A stretch of DNA of 62,979 nucleotides from Rubrivivax sp. GTDB lineage: Bacteria; Pseudomonadota; Gammaproteobacteria; Burkholderiales; Burkholderiaceae_C. The stretch spans positions 1 to 62,979 of the forward strand of contig JAJTGU010000003.1 of assembly GCA_021297985.1 (NCBI GenBank), given 5' to 3'. Shown here one piece after another: positions 1 through 8,635 of the stretch (the first letter of the stretch is position 1; every line of letters begins with the position of its first letter). Both the position numbers and the translations under genes were made by a program. Under the pieces are notes generated by a model, which was not told the DNA's origin, did not search any database, and saw nothing but the letters and a program-made list of their open reading frames with translations.

Positions 1-431
1 CTGCGGCCGAACGGGTCCGGGTCCCAGCTGGCTGTGGCGTCCGAGCCCAGCCTGTTGAGCGTCAAGCGCCCCTCGTCGGGCGTGTCGCTGCCTGGCGGGC
101 GCCGCGCGTTGCGCACCCGGTCCATCGAGGACTGCAGCGTCAGTTGGGGTCGGGCAGCGGCCTCCACGCCCGCGACCTGGGCTCGCGCCTGGCTCAGGCG
201 CGCCGCAGCGCGCTGGGCATCCAGCCCTTCGGCATCGGCCAGGGCCAGCAGTTGCTGCAACTGAGGGTCGGCAAGCTGCTGCCACCAAGCGGTCTGCAAC
301 TCGGGCTCGACAACGGTCTGCGGTGCGACCGCTTTGGGTGTGTAGGCCTGCGGTCCAGCCGGTGGCGGCCCGAGCTGAACGCAGCCCCCCAGCATCACCA
401 ACAGCAAGACAGGCAGCCAGCGCGTGCGCAT
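1..431 (-). CDS. Outer-membrane efflux lipoprotein (NodT-type OMF), 3' part missing
   Basis: This is the N-terminal 143 residues of an outer-membrane factor of the TolC/NodT family; the rest lies outside the window. The protein starts with a short signal peptide ending in a lipobox (LGGC, lipidated Cys17). It continues with the typical ELQTAWWQQLADPQLQQLL stretch and then an alanine-rich helix. The ATG lies 1 nt after the stop of the HlyD-type adaptor, so it is the last gene of the five-gene export operon. Together with the adaptor, ATPase and permease it would form a trans-envelope export channel. The substrate cannot be read from the sequence. Confidence 0.85.
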   Translation of the reverse strand, partial: MRTRWLPVLLLVMLGGCVQLGPPPAGPQAYTPKAVAPQTVVEPELQTAWWQQLADPQLQQLLALADAEGLDAQRAAARLSQARAQVAGVEAAARPQLTLQSSMDRVRNARRPPGSDTPDEGRLTLNRLGSDATASWDPDPFGR

Positions 432-432
432 C

Positions 433-1350
433 TCAGGCCCCTGCCTTGGCACGGGGGAAGCGCACGATGACGCGTTGGCCGATGCGCAGCGAGTCGACCT
501 CCAAGCCCAACACCACCTCGGCCACCCGAACGTCCTGGCGTTCGGCAGGGTCGTCACCGGCTGGGCGCTGACCCACCACCGGTGCGATGCGCAGGATCTT
601 CGCCGGGATCGACTTCCCTTCCTCGGATTCAAGCTCGACTTGCGCAGCCTGCCCGATCCGAAGCTGTTGAAGCCAACGTTCTTCGACGTCGGCGCGCACG
701 ATGAAGGGCGCATCGGGTGCAAACAGGAACAAGGGCGTGACGGTGGCGATCGAAACCCCGTCGCCCGGCCGGGCGGACCGGCGCACGATGGTGCCCGCCA
801 TGGGGGCACGCACGCGCCGCTGCTCGATCTCCTCCAGAGCCACCTGCTCGCGGCGCTCGCTCAAGCGCACGGCGGCCTGTGCGGCGGCCAGTTCGGCTTG
901 CAACAGCGCAACCTGGTCGCGCGCCACGTCCAGCTCCTGCTCGCTCACGCTGTCTCCCGCCATGGGCTGCAAGCGCTTCAACTCACGCTCTGCGCTGCCC
1001 AGTCGCAAGCTCAGTGGCGGCAATTGGCTGCGAGCCTGATCGGTTTCCGCACGGGCGACGTCGAGCGAGCGCTGCGATGGGGCATCACTGACCACGGCCA
1101 GCAACTGACCGCGAACCACCCGATCACCCTCTTCCACCAAGACGCGCTCGATGACGCCCTCGCGCTGTGCAGCCAGGCGCACCAGGCCGCCTTCGACATC
1201 GATGCGCCCTTTGGCGCTGGCTGCAAATGCGCTGGGTGCCGTGGGTGCCGAGGCAGTCTCCGGCTCGTCTGTGCAGCCGCCAAGCAGTGCAGCAGACAGG
1301 ACCAGAATGGCCCAAGGCGCGACGCGCTCAGGATGCTTCAGTCTCTGCAT
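433..1350 (-). CDS. HlyD-family periplasmic adaptor lipoprotein (DevB-like)
   Basis: This 305-residue membrane-fusion protein would link an inner-membrane ABC transporter to an outer-membrane channel. Its signal peptide ends in a lipobox (LLGGC, Cys26). A first lipoyl/biotinyl half-motif around residues 50-75 (GRIDVEGGLVRLAAQREG) is followed by a long alpha-helical hairpin at about 80-165. The second half-motif (RAPMAGTIVRR) and a beta-barrel domain come next. The start overlaps the 3' end of the ATPase gene by 23 nt, and the outer-membrane factor follows after 1 nt, so the genes are very likely co-translated. The gene order resembles DevBCA glycolipid exporters or MacAB-like systems. DevB-like is preferred because the permease is DevC-like. 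Confidence 0.88.
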   Translation of the reverse strand: MQRLKHPERVAPWAILVLSAALLGGCTDEPETASAPTAPSAFAASAKGRIDVEGGLVRLAAQREGVIERVLVEEGDRVVRGQLLAVVSDAPSQRSLDVARAETDQARSQLPPLSLRLGSAERELKRLQPMAGDSVSEQELDVARDQVALLQAELAAAQAAVRLSERREQVALEEIEQRRVRAPMAGTIVRRSARPGDGVSIATVTPLFLFAPDAPFIVRADVEERWLQQLRIGQAAQVELESEEGKSIPAKILRIAPVVGQRPAGDDPAERQDVRVAEVVLGLEVDSLRIGQRVIVRFPRAKAGA

Positions 1351-2077
1351 GTTCTTGGGTACTGAGAGGCATGTTGGGTCGACTGTCGGAGATCACGGCG
1401 CCGTCTTCGAGCGTGATCACGCGGTCGGCGTAGGCAAGTAGGCGGGGGTCGTGGGTCACGCCCAGCACCGTGCAGTTCTGCTGCCGCGCATGGCTGCGCA
1501 GCAAATCGGTCACCCGTTGGCCGTTGTGGCTGTCCAGGGCAGACGTCGGTTCATCGACAAACACCAGCTCGGGTTGCTTGACCATGGCGCGAGCGATCGC
1601 AACGCGCTGCTTCTCGCCACCCGACAGCGAGGCGGGCAACAACTGCCCGCGCCCTGACAGCCCGACCGCATCGAGTGCGGCCAAGGCGCGCTGATGCGCT
1701 TCGCGGTCGGGGACGCCCTGGTACTGCAGCGGCAAGATCACGTTGTCCAAGGCAGTCAGGCTGCTGAACAGGTTGAAGCCCTGGAAAACAAAGCCACAGT
1801 GCGCCAAGCGGAAGGCGTCGAGGTGCTTCTTGCTCAAGCTCCACAGGCTTGTACCCAGGGCGTGCACCTGTCCCTCGTCCGGCTGACTCAGACCAGACAC
1901 CATGCTCAAAAAGGTGCTCTTGCCCGAGCCGGAGGGCCCGACGATGAGCGTCAACTCGCCCGGCAGGATGTCCAGGCTGCAAGGTTGGACCACTTGCAGC
2001 CACTGGTTGCCGTTCAGATAGCGCTTGCAGACACCCCGGACACACAGGGTCGGCTCCGCGCCGGATGCGTGCGTCAT
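1328..2077 (-). CDS. ABC transporter ATP-binding protein (MacB/LolD/DevA class)
   Basis: A 249-residue ATPase with all the expected motifs: Walker A GPSGSGKST at residues 47-55, the ABC signature LSGGEKQ at 151-157 and Walker B LVFVDEPTS at 171-179. It would power the adjacent FtsX-like permease. It overlaps the permease gene by 4 nt (ATGA junction) and the adaptor gene by 23 nt, which indicates one operon with translational coupling. MacB, LolD and DevA ATPases share these motifs, so the assignment within the class rests on the neighbours. Confidence 0.9.
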   Translation of the reverse strand: MTHASGAEPTLCVRGVCKRYLNGNQWLQVVQPCSLDILPGELTLIVGPSGSGKSTFLSMVSGLSQPDEGQVHALGTSLWSLSKKHLDAFRLAHCGFVFQGFNLFSSLTALDNVILPLQYQGVPDREAHQRALAALDAVGLSGRGQLLPASLSGGEKQRVAIARAMVKQPELVFVDEPTSALDSHNGQRVTDLLRSHARQQNCTVLGVTHDPRLLAYADRVITLEDGAVISDSRPNMPLSTQEHAETEAS

Positions 2078-3207
2078 CGCAGCAGCCCCGCCGGATCGGC
2101 CTTGAACAAGGGCTTGATGGCGAGCAAGCCCGACACGGCGGTGATCACCAGGATCAGCGCCCCAGTGCCAATCACGGCCTCCGGCGACAACACCATGGCG
2201 ACGTCCACGCTGCGTGCCAGTGTGAGCACACCGGCAGCGGCCACCGCGGTCAGCACCACGCTGAGGCCTCCGATCCAGAACGACAGCTCCAGCACGACCT
2301 TGCTGAGCGCCTGGGTGGACACGCCGATCGCACGCATGGCCGCGAATTCCTTGATCGAGGCCTGGATGGCAGCGCTCAGGGTCTGGCTGGTGATCACCAC
2401 GCCCACCACCAAGGCCAGCAGCACGCCAAAGGCCGCACCGACGCCCAAACCGGTCTCCAACAACCAGTAGATCTGAGAGGTCTTCGAGAACTCGTCAGCG
2501 AAATAGGTCTGCCAACGCGGTTTGGGACCAGGTTCCCCCACGGATCGAGCCACCGCCTGCACATCCGCACCGGGGCGCAGGCGCAGCAGCCAGAAGTGCG
2601 CTTCGTCGCGCCGCAAGGACGGGTCGAACCGCCGAGCCGTTGACCAGGAGGCCAACACCGTCAGTCCGCCGACACCGCGCAGGCCGCCCGGCAACACACC
2701 GGCGATGTGCGCCTTCTTGCCATTGATCTCGACTTGCATGCCCACCGAGCCACCGACCTTGTCAAGGTCGGCCCGATCGATCAGCAAGGCGCCGGGTTCG
2801 TCCAGCAGCGCGCGCTGAGCGCCCGTGAGCAGCCGAGAGAACGCCATGGCGTTCGGCGCGGTGTCGATCACATGGACCGCCGCGAACATGGCAACGCCGT
2901 CGAGCCGGCGCAAGTCGCCGCCGGTCAACGCGTAGGGCTCGACCTGTTCCACGTCGGGGTGGATAAGGGCCAAGGAGGGCGCATGCACGGTCAGCGGCCG
3001 GCTCACGTCCACGCTGGTCAGGTTTGGGAAACCCAGCCACAACGGCGCGCTCGACCGATCCAGCGGAACCGTGACCGACGCAAACAGGCCCTGCAGCAAA
3101 GCCAACTGCACCAACATCAGCAGGCCGGCGAATGTGACGGACAGCAGGGCCGCCACATAGCGGCGTGTCTCTCGGCGCAACGTAGAGCGAGCGATCGAGA
3201 CCGGCAC
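2074..3207 (-). CDS. FtsX-like ABC permease (DevC-like)
   Basis: A 377-residue inner-membrane protein. One N-terminal transmembrane segment (about residues 18-40) is followed by a large periplasmic domain up to about 240. Three C-terminal hydrophobic segments follow, separated by the FtsX-type loop with the signature IKEFAAMRAIGVST. The size and the N-terminal sequence (RRETRRYVAALLSVTFAG) fit DevC exporter permeases better than the longer MacB proteins, in which the ATPase is fused. It lies 9 nt downstream of the DUF2147 gene and overlaps the ATPase gene by 4 nt. The transported substrate is unknown; lipids or glycolipids are known for the family. Confidence 0.85.
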   Translation of the reverse strand: MPVSIARSTLRRETRRYVAALLSVTFAGLLMLVQLALLQGLFASVTVPLDRSSAPLWLGFPNLTSVDVSRPLTVHAPSLALIHPDVEQVEPYALTGGDLRRLDGVAMFAAVHVIDTAPNAMAFSRLLTGAQRALLDEPGALLIDRADLDKVGGSVGMQVEINGKKAHIAGVLPGGLRGVGGLTVLASWSTARRFDPSLRRDEAHFWLLRLRPGADVQAVARSVGEPGPKPRWQTYFADEFSKTSQIYWLLETGLGVGAAFGVLLALVVGVVITSQTLSAAIQASIKEFAAMRAIGVSTQALSKVVLELSFWIGGLSVVLTAVAAAGVLTLARSVDVAMVLSPEAVIGTGALILVITAVSGLLAIKPLFKADPAGLLR

Positions 3208-3216
3208 GGACTGCCC

Positions 3217-3636
3217 TCAGCTGCAGGACTTGAAGTCTTTGGCTGGGACCAGGACCATGGTGTCGCTGACCAAGCCGCCCAGGGCACTGACCACGAGTTC
3301 CAACTCGCCGCTCTTCTTGCCGGGCTGCACTTTCGCGCGGTAGCGCTTGTTGGTCTCGGGGTCCAGCGCCTCACCCACCCAGTGGGCGCCCTTGGGCTTG
3401 AGGCCCTTCAGCACCTCCAGGCCACAAGGCGGTGGCATCTCGCCGGGTTCCGGCTTGGGCGGCAAGCCGCGCACCCGGGCGCAGACGGCATCGCCGCACG
3501 GCACGAACTCGATGACGCTTGCGTCGTCGATGAACTGCCAATGGCCAGTCAACTGAAGACTGGGCGTTTGGGTCGACGCTGGGGTGTTTGCAAGAAACAA
3601 GCAGCCCGCGACCCCAAGAGCTGTGAGAGTTCGCAT
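3217..3636 (-). CDS. DUF2147-family secreted protein
   Basis: A 139-residue protein with a signal peptide (cleavage near residue 22-24) and the DUF2147 pattern: GHWQFIDDASVIEFVPCGDAVCARVRGLP, a central CG pair, then VGEALDPETNKRYRAKVQPGKKSGELELVV. Proteins of this domain are small periplasmic beta-barrels of unknown function. Here it is the first gene of the export operon, 9 nt before the permease, so a role in binding or sensing what is exported is possible but not shown. Confidence 0.75.
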   Translation of the reverse strand: MRTLTALGVAGCLFLANTPASTQTPSLQLTGHWQFIDDASVIEFVPCGDAVCARVRGLPPKPEPGEMPPPCGLEVLKGLKPKGAHWVGEALDPETNKRYRAKVQPGKKSGELELVVSALGGLVSDTMVLVPAKDFKSCS

Positions 3637-3806
3637 GGGCGCACACTCTGCCGCCGCTACCTTTGGCGAACCTTAGGACCGCGAAGTCGGCACGGCCGCT
3701 GCATCTGCGCGCTGGCCGAAGACAGGCTTATCGCAAAGGCTTTACCGGGAGACAGGTCGAGGATGAATGCGCAACGTCAACCCACAGGGCCAGGACGGGC
3801 GACGAT

Positions 3807-4493
3807 TCAAGGCAAACGCGCCCGCACCAGCCTTTCGATGAACGCGCTGCGCTGCTGCTTCTGGCTGGCCGTTCCCTGGCGGGACAGCACCGATTCAGCC
3901 ACCTCGTAGCTGTAGAGGAAAAACGCGCGCATGGCGGCCTCGTGGTCGTCGAAGCCGAGCGCCTTGAAGATCTGCTCGTGGTAGGCCAGCCGTGCGGCGT
4001 CGCCATCGTCCACCGCCTGGCGCGCCATCGCATCGCGTCGTGCCCAGGCGCGGATGGCCAGTTCGATGCGCGCTGCACGCGCCGCTGCGCGGCCGCGAAA
4101 AGGCAGCGAGATCACGTCGCGCAGTTGCTGCAGCGGATCGTCGGTGTGCGCCGTCTCCAGCCTCCGCGTGAGCTGCCGGGTGGTGGCCTCGCTCCAGCTT
4201 TGCAGCACGCGGCGCAGCAGATCCTGCCGGTCACGGAAGTGCCAGTAGAAGCTGCCGCGCGTGACGTTCAGTTTGGTGGCCAGCAGGTCGACCTTCACGT
4301 GGTCGATGCCCTCATCCACCAAGACCTCCGTGGCGGCGGCGATCCAGTGTTCGGGCACCAGCGTGCTGCGGGTGTCCGTCGCAACCGGCGAGACGCCGGG
4401 AGCGGCAGCCTGACTGCGCTTGCGGCGCGCAGGCACCGGGGCAGGCGGTGTGGACATGGGGGTGGTGGGGATGGGCATGGGCGTGGACGCCAT
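3807..4493 (-). CDS. TetR/AcrR-family transcriptional regulator
   Basis: A 228-residue regulator. After a disordered Pro/Thr-rich N-terminus of about 45 residues, the TetR DNA-binding domain is clear: WIAAATEVLVDEGIDHVKVD, then the helix-turn-helix with LNVTRGSFYWHFRDRQDLL. The C-terminal domain would bind the effector. It is transcribed divergently from the feruloyl-CoA synthetase operon across a 176-nt region holding two near-identical palindromes. This strongly suggests that it represses that operon and itself. A hydroxycinnamoyl-CoA is the expected inducer, by analogy with other hydroxycinnamate regulators (inference). Confidence 0.88.
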   Translation of the reverse strand: MASTPMPIPTTPMSTPPAPVPARRKRSQAAAPGVSPVATDTRSTLVPEHWIAAATEVLVDEGIDHVKVDLLATKLNVTRGSFYWHFRDRQDLLRRVLQSWSEATTRQLTRRLETAHTDDPLQQLRDVISLPFRGRAAARAARIELAIRAWARRDAMARQAVDDGDAARLAYHEQIFKALGFDDHEAAMRAFFLYSYEVAESVLSRQGTASQKQQRSAFIERLVRARLP

Positions 4494-4547
4494 TCTGCGG
4501 TCACCGCTTCACGACGACTGTTCGACCATTCAGACGCCGGAGCAAAG

Positions 4548-4563
4548 CATACATCACTGTATG
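4548..4563. promoter_or_regulatory. Putative TetR operator, copy 1
   Basis: A 16-nt perfect inverted repeat, CATACA-N4-TGTATG (spacer TCAC). It lies 55 nt upstream of the TetR start codon. An identical pair of half-sites recurs 77 nt away. The size and symmetry suit a TetR dimer. Confidence 0.6.
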
Positions 4564-4624
4564 GTGATTGGTGTTTTCCCCAGCAGGTTTTATTGGAGCC
4601 GTGGATACGATTCGCCACCCAACA

Positions 4625-4640
4625 CATACAGATGTGTATG
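4625..4640. promoter_or_regulatory. Putative TetR operator, copy 2
   Basis: The second CATACA-N4-TGTATG palindrome (spacer GATG) ends 29 nt before the ATG of the feruloyl-CoA synthetase gene, where a repressor would block transcription. The centres of the two copies are 77 nt apart. Confidence 0.62.
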
Positions 4641-4669
4641 GAAAAGAGCAACGCCCGTGAAAGCGCCCG

Positions 4670-6505
4670 ATGACCGACGCCTTCTTTGAAAACGTCCGCC
4701 TGCTGGCACCCCGGCAGACGCAACACGTCAGCCTCGGCGAAGGCGCTTTTGTCCTGAACCATCCCGAGCCGCTGCGCCCGTACGCACGCTGCGTGGGCGA
4801 GTGGCTGGAACAGTGGGCGCGGCTCACGCCGCAGGCGCCGGCCTTTGCCGAACCGCTGCCGGCAGGCAGCGACCCAGAGGACCGCGGCTGGCGCACCGTC
4901 AGCTATGCCGAACTGCGGCGACAAGTGGGCCAGGTGGCGCAAAGCCTGCTGAACCTGAACCTCGCAGCCCACAAGCCCGTCGTGGTGCTGAGCGACAACT
5001 CGCTCGACCACCTGGTGCTGTTGCTGGCTGGCATGCACATCGGCCGCGCGGTTTGCACCGTCTCCAGTGCCTACTGCCGGCTCGCGGGCCGGGACTTCAG
5101 CCGAATCCACGGCATTCTTGAAGCGCTGGACCCGGCACTGGTGTACGCCAGCGACGCCAAGGTCTATGGGCCGGCCGTGCACGGCGCGCCGATGCAGGCG
5201 GTGGTGGTCTTCGGCCAAGGCGCCGAGACACACCCGGGTGCGTTGGGGTTTGCGCAGTTGCAGACCGGCACCGAAACCGCGGCCGTGATGCAGGCCTTTG
5301 CCGCCATCACCCCTGACACGCACGCCAAGTACCTGCTCACCAGCGGCAGCACCGGCCACCCCAAGGTGGTGATCAACACCCACCGCATGCTGTGCGCCAA
5401 CCAGCAGATGCTGGCGCAGACCCTGCCCTTTCTGGAAACCGAAAGGCCGGTTCTGCTGGACTGGCTGCCCTGGAGCCACACCTTCGGCGGCAACCACAAC
5501 ACCAACATGGTGCTGCGCAACGGGGGCTGCATGTACATCGACGACGGCCGCCCGATGCCCGGCGTGGTGGACAAGACCCTGAGCCACCTGCGCAGCGTGC
5601 AGCCCACGGTGTACTTCAACGTGCCGCGAGGCTACGAAATGATGCTGCCGGCGCTGGAGCAGGACCTGGAACTCGCGCGCCGTTTCCTGGGCGGCCTGCG
5701 CATGATGTTCTACGCCGGGGCCGGCATGCCACCGTCGACCTGGCAGCGCCTGCTGGCGGTGGCGCAGCAGGTGCGCACCGAGCCGCTGTGGATGACCACG
5801 TCCTGGGGCAGCACCGAAACCGCACCGGCCAACACCTTCGTGAACTGGCACATCAGCGAGCCCGGCGTCATCGGCCTGCCGATGCCTGGCGTGAGCCTGA
5901 AGTTCGTGCCCAACGGCGGCAAGCTGGAGATGCGCGTCAAGGGCGAACACATCTTCCCCGGCTACCGAAACAACGAGCAGGCCACGCAGGCGGCATTTGA
6001 CGAAGACGGCTACTACTGCATTGGTGACGCCGGGTACCTGCAGAACGTCGACGACCCGCTGCAGGGCGTGGTGTTCAACGGCCGCGTGGCCGAGGACTTC
6101 AAGCTCACCAGCGGCACCTGGGTCAGCGTGGGCACGCTGCGCGTGCGCGTGGTGTCGGCGCTGGCGCCTTACGTGCAGGACGTGGTCATCACCGGCCACG
6201 ACCGCAGCGAGATCGGCGCTCTCGTGTTCCTGACCGAGGCCGCGCGCGGGCTGGGTGCCGAGCAAGTGGCCCGGCACCTCCGGCAGGGCCTGCGCAGCCT
6301 GAAGGCCGACGGCGGCGGTTCGTCACAAACGCCCACCCGTCTGCTGCCCTTGCCCGACAGCCCGAACGCGGGCGAAGGCGAAATCACCGACAAGGGCTAC
6401 GTCAACCAGCGCATGGTTCTGTCGCGCCGCGCGGCCGACGTGCAGGCCCTGTACGCCACCGGCGCCAGCGGCGAGCCGACCGACACACGCGTCATCACCC
6501 TTTGA
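4670..6505 (+). CDS. fcs: Feruloyl-CoA synthetase
   Basis: A 611-residue ATP-dependent CoA ligase of the AMP-binding superfamily. It would activate ferulate and related hydroxycinnamates to the CoA thioester in the cytoplasm. The phosphate-binding motif YLLTSGSTGHPK is at about 221-232. The block WLPWSHTFGGNHNTNMVL is typical of feruloyl-CoA synthetases, as is the acid-rich region GDAGYLQNVDDPLQGVVFNGRVAEDFKL. It is the first gene of a six-gene operon. The ATG at 4670 lies just downstream of operator copy 2. Length and start (MTDAFFENVRLLAPR) match the family. The exact acyl substrate is inferred from family and operon content. Confidence 0.88.
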   Translation: MTDAFFENVRLLAPRQTQHVSLGEGAFVLNHPEPLRPYARCVGEWLEQWARLTPQAPAFAEPLPAGSDPEDRGWRTVSYAELRRQVGQVAQSLLNLNLAAHKPVVVLSDNSLDHLVLLLAGMHIGRAVCTVSSAYCRLAGRDFSRIHGILEALDPALVYASDAKVYGPAVHGAPMQAVVVFGQGAETHPGALGFAQLQTGTETAAVMQAFAAITPDTHAKYLLTSGSTGHPKVVINTHRMLCANQQMLAQTLPFLETERPVLLDWLPWSHTFGGNHNTNMVLRNGGCMYIDDGRPMPGVVDKTLSHLRSVQPTVYFNVPRGYEMMLPALEQDLELARRFLGGLRMMFYAGAGMPPSTWQRLLAVAQQVRTEPLWMTTSWGSTETAPANTFVNWHISEPGVIGLPMPGVSLKFVPNGGKLEMRVKGEHIFPGYRNNEQATQAAFDEDGYYCIGDAGYLQNVDDPLQGVVFNGRVAEDFKLTSGTWVSVGTLRVRVVSALAPYVQDVVITGHDRSEIGALVFLTEAARGLGAEQVARHLRQGLRSLKADGGGSSQTPTRLLPLPDSPNAGEGEITDKGYVNQRMVLSRRAADVQALYATGASGEPTDTRVITL

Positions 6506-6526
6506 ACAAGCAGCTCGAAAGCGAAC

Positions 6527-7342
6527 ATGGCCCTGCAACTTGAACCTTTCGTCGCGACCGGCGCGCTCGGCAACCTGCACATGCTGGTGCTGCAACGGGC
6601 CGGGGAGGTTCTGCACATCCGCTTGAACCGGCCGGCCAAGCGCAACTCCATCAGCGACGAACTGCTGGCGCAGCTGCACACCGTGTTCGTGAACATGCCC
6701 AAGGCCATCAAGGCGGCCATCGTCAGTGGCGAGGGCCAGCACTTCTGCGCCGGGCTGGACCTGAGCGAGGTCAGCGAGCGCAACGTGTTCGAGGGCATGC
6801 AGCATTCACGTTCCTGGCACGCCTGCTTCGACGCCATCCAGTTCGGCCCGGTGCCGGTGGTGGCCGTGCTGCACGGCGCGACCGTGGGTGGCGGGCTGGA
6901 GCTGGCGTCTTCAGCCCACCTGCGCGTGGCCGAAGACAGCAGCTTCTACGGCCTGCCCGAAGGCACCCGCGGCATCTTTGTGGGCGGCGGTGGCTCGGTG
7001 CGCATCAGCCGCCTGATCGGCGTGAGCCGCATGACCGACATGATGCTCACCGGGCGCGTGTTCGACGCCGACGAAGGCCAGACCATGGGCTTGAGCAACT
7101 ACCGCGTCGCCGATGGCCAGGGCGTGGCCAAGGCGCTGGAGCTTGCCACCCGGATTGCCACCAACGCGCCACTGAGCAACTACGCCATCACCCAGGCGCT
7201 GCCGCGCATCGCCGACCTGTCGGCCAGCGACGGCCTGTTCCTGGAGTCGCTGATCAGCAGCATCGCGCAAGGCGACGAAGCCGCCAAGCAGCGCGTGCGC
7301 GCCTTCCTCGAAGGCCGCGCCAACAAGGTGGCCAAATCATGA
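6527..7342 (+). CDS. Enoyl-CoA hydratase (crotonase family) for hydroxycinnamoyl-CoA
   Basis: A 271-residue crotonase-fold enzyme. The oxyanion-hole stretch AIVSGEGQHFCAGLDL is present. Both catalytic glutamates of true enoyl-CoA hydratases are visible at Glu125 (GGGLELA) and Glu145 (LPEGTRG), spaced as in crotonase. It would add water to feruloyl-CoA. A HCHL/Ech lyase, which releases vanillin directly, is the alternative. However, thiolase, dehydrogenase and thioesterase genes in the same operon point to a hydratase in a beta-oxidation sequence. It overlaps the thiolase gene by 4 nt. Confidence 0.82.
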   Translation: MALQLEPFVATGALGNLHMLVLQRAGEVLHIRLNRPAKRNSISDELLAQLHTVFVNMPKAIKAAIVSGEGQHFCAGLDLSEVSERNVFEGMQHSRSWHACFDAIQFGPVPVVAVLHGATVGGGLELASSAHLRVAEDSSFYGLPEGTRGIFVGGGGSVRISRLIGVSRMTDMMLTGRVFDADEGQTMGLSNYRVADGQGVAKALELATRIATNAPLSNYAITQALPRIADLSASDGLFLESLISSIAQGDEAAKQRVRAFLEGRANKVAKS

Positions 7343-8622
7343 GCCTGGGTGCACTCGACGGCCCCAAGGGCCAGTTCCAACGCTTCGAGGACGTGTTCAT
7401 CCTCGACGGCCTGCGCACGCCCATGGTCGACTACATGGGCGCCTTCGCCGACGCCAACCCCATCGACCTCGGCATCAAGGCCGCGCGCAGCCTGCTCGCG
7501 CGCGCCGGTGTCGCGGCAGCCGATGTGGATTCGGTCATCACGGGCAACATGGCGCCCGGCGGCTTCGACCAGTTCTACGTGGCGCGCCACATCGGCCTGT
7601 ACGCCGGCGTGCCGCAGGAGGTGCCGGCGCTGAACGTGCAGCGCATCTGCGGCACCGGGTTTGAACTGTTCCGCCAGGCCGGCGAACAGGTGATGGCCGG
7701 CTGCGCCAGCGTGGCGCTGCTGGTGGGCACCGAGAGCATGACGCGCAACCCCATCGCCGCCTTTGACCACCGCGGCGGCTTCAGGCTGGGCGCGCCCATC
7801 GGCTTCAAGGACTTCATGTGGGAAGCCCTGGGCGACAGCGCCGCCGGCATCAACATGATCCAGACGGCCGAGAACCTGGCCCGCCAGTACGGCATCTCGC
7901 GCGCGGATGTCGACGCCTTTGCCGCGACGTCCTTTGCCCGTGCCGTGGCCGCGCAGTCGGCGGGCTGGTTTGAGGACGAAGTGGTGGCCGTTGAAGATCA
8001 GACCTTCGAGCTGCCCGGCTACAAGCCCCGTCACCTGCGCCTGGCCGGAAAGGCCACCGTGGCCGACAAGGACACCCACCCCCGTCCCACGCCGGTGGAG
8101 GTGCTGGCCAAGCTGCGCACCGTGTTCAAGGACGGCGTGCAGACCGGCGGCAACAGCTCGGCGCTGACCGACGCCGCCGCCGCGGCACTGGTGGCGGCAG
8201 GCGGCGCGGCGAAGGCCTGGCGCCAGGCCACCGGCCGCGCGCCGCTGGCCCGCCTGGCCGCCGCCGCCGTGGTCGGCGTGCCGCCTGAAATCATGGGCAT
8301 CGGTCCGGCGCCGGCGATCCGGTTGCTGCTGCAGCGCAGCGGGCTGCAGCTGTCTGACGTGGCGCGATTCGAGATCAACGAAGCCCAGGGCGCGCAGACG
8401 CTGGCCGTGGGCCGCGAACTGGGCCTGGACATGGACCGCCTGAACGTGAAGGGCGGCGCCATCGCGCTGGGCCACCCGCTGGCCGCCACCGGCGTGCGCC
8501 TGACCATCGCCGTGGCGCGCCAACTGCACGAGGCCGGCGCACGCTGGGGCGTGGCCTCGGCGTGCGTGGGTGGCGGACAAGGCATCGCGCTACTGGTCGA
8601 AAACACCGCGGCGTCGGTCTGA
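7339..8622 (+). CDS. Thiolase (3-oxoacyl-CoA thiolase)
   Basis: A 427-residue thiolase with all active-site motifs: nucleophile Cys104 (QRICGTGFEL), NEAQGAQ in place of the usual NEAFA, GGAIALGHPLAATGVR with the catalytic His near residue 379, and CVGGGQG with the second Cys near 409. In this operon it would split the 3-oxo-3-arylpropionyl-CoA into acetyl-CoA and an aroyl-CoA (vanilloyl-CoA if the substrate is ferulate). Its start overlaps the hydratase stop (ATGA). The NEAQG variant may reflect a bulky aromatic substrate, but this is a guess. Confidence 0.88.
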   Translation: MSLGALDGPKGQFQRFEDVFILDGLRTPMVDYMGAFADANPIDLGIKAARSLLARAGVAAADVDSVITGNMAPGGFDQFYVARHIGLYAGVPQEVPALNVQRICGTGFELFRQAGEQVMAGCASVALLVGTESMTRNPIAAFDHRGGFRLGAPIGFKDFMWEALGDSAAGINMIQTAENLARQYGISRADVDAFAATSFARAVAAQSAGWFEDEVVAVEDQTFELPGYKPRHLRLAGKATVADKDTHPRPTPVEVLAKLRTVFKDGVQTGGNSSALTDAAAAALVAAGGAAKAWRQATGRAPLARLAAAAVVGVPPEIMGIGPAPAIRLLLQRSGLQLSDVARFEINEAQGAQTLAVGRELGLDMDRLNVKGGAIALGHPLAATGVRLTIAVARQLHEAGARWGVASACVGGGQGIALLVENTAASV

Positions 8623-8635
8623 AAGCAGCCACCCC

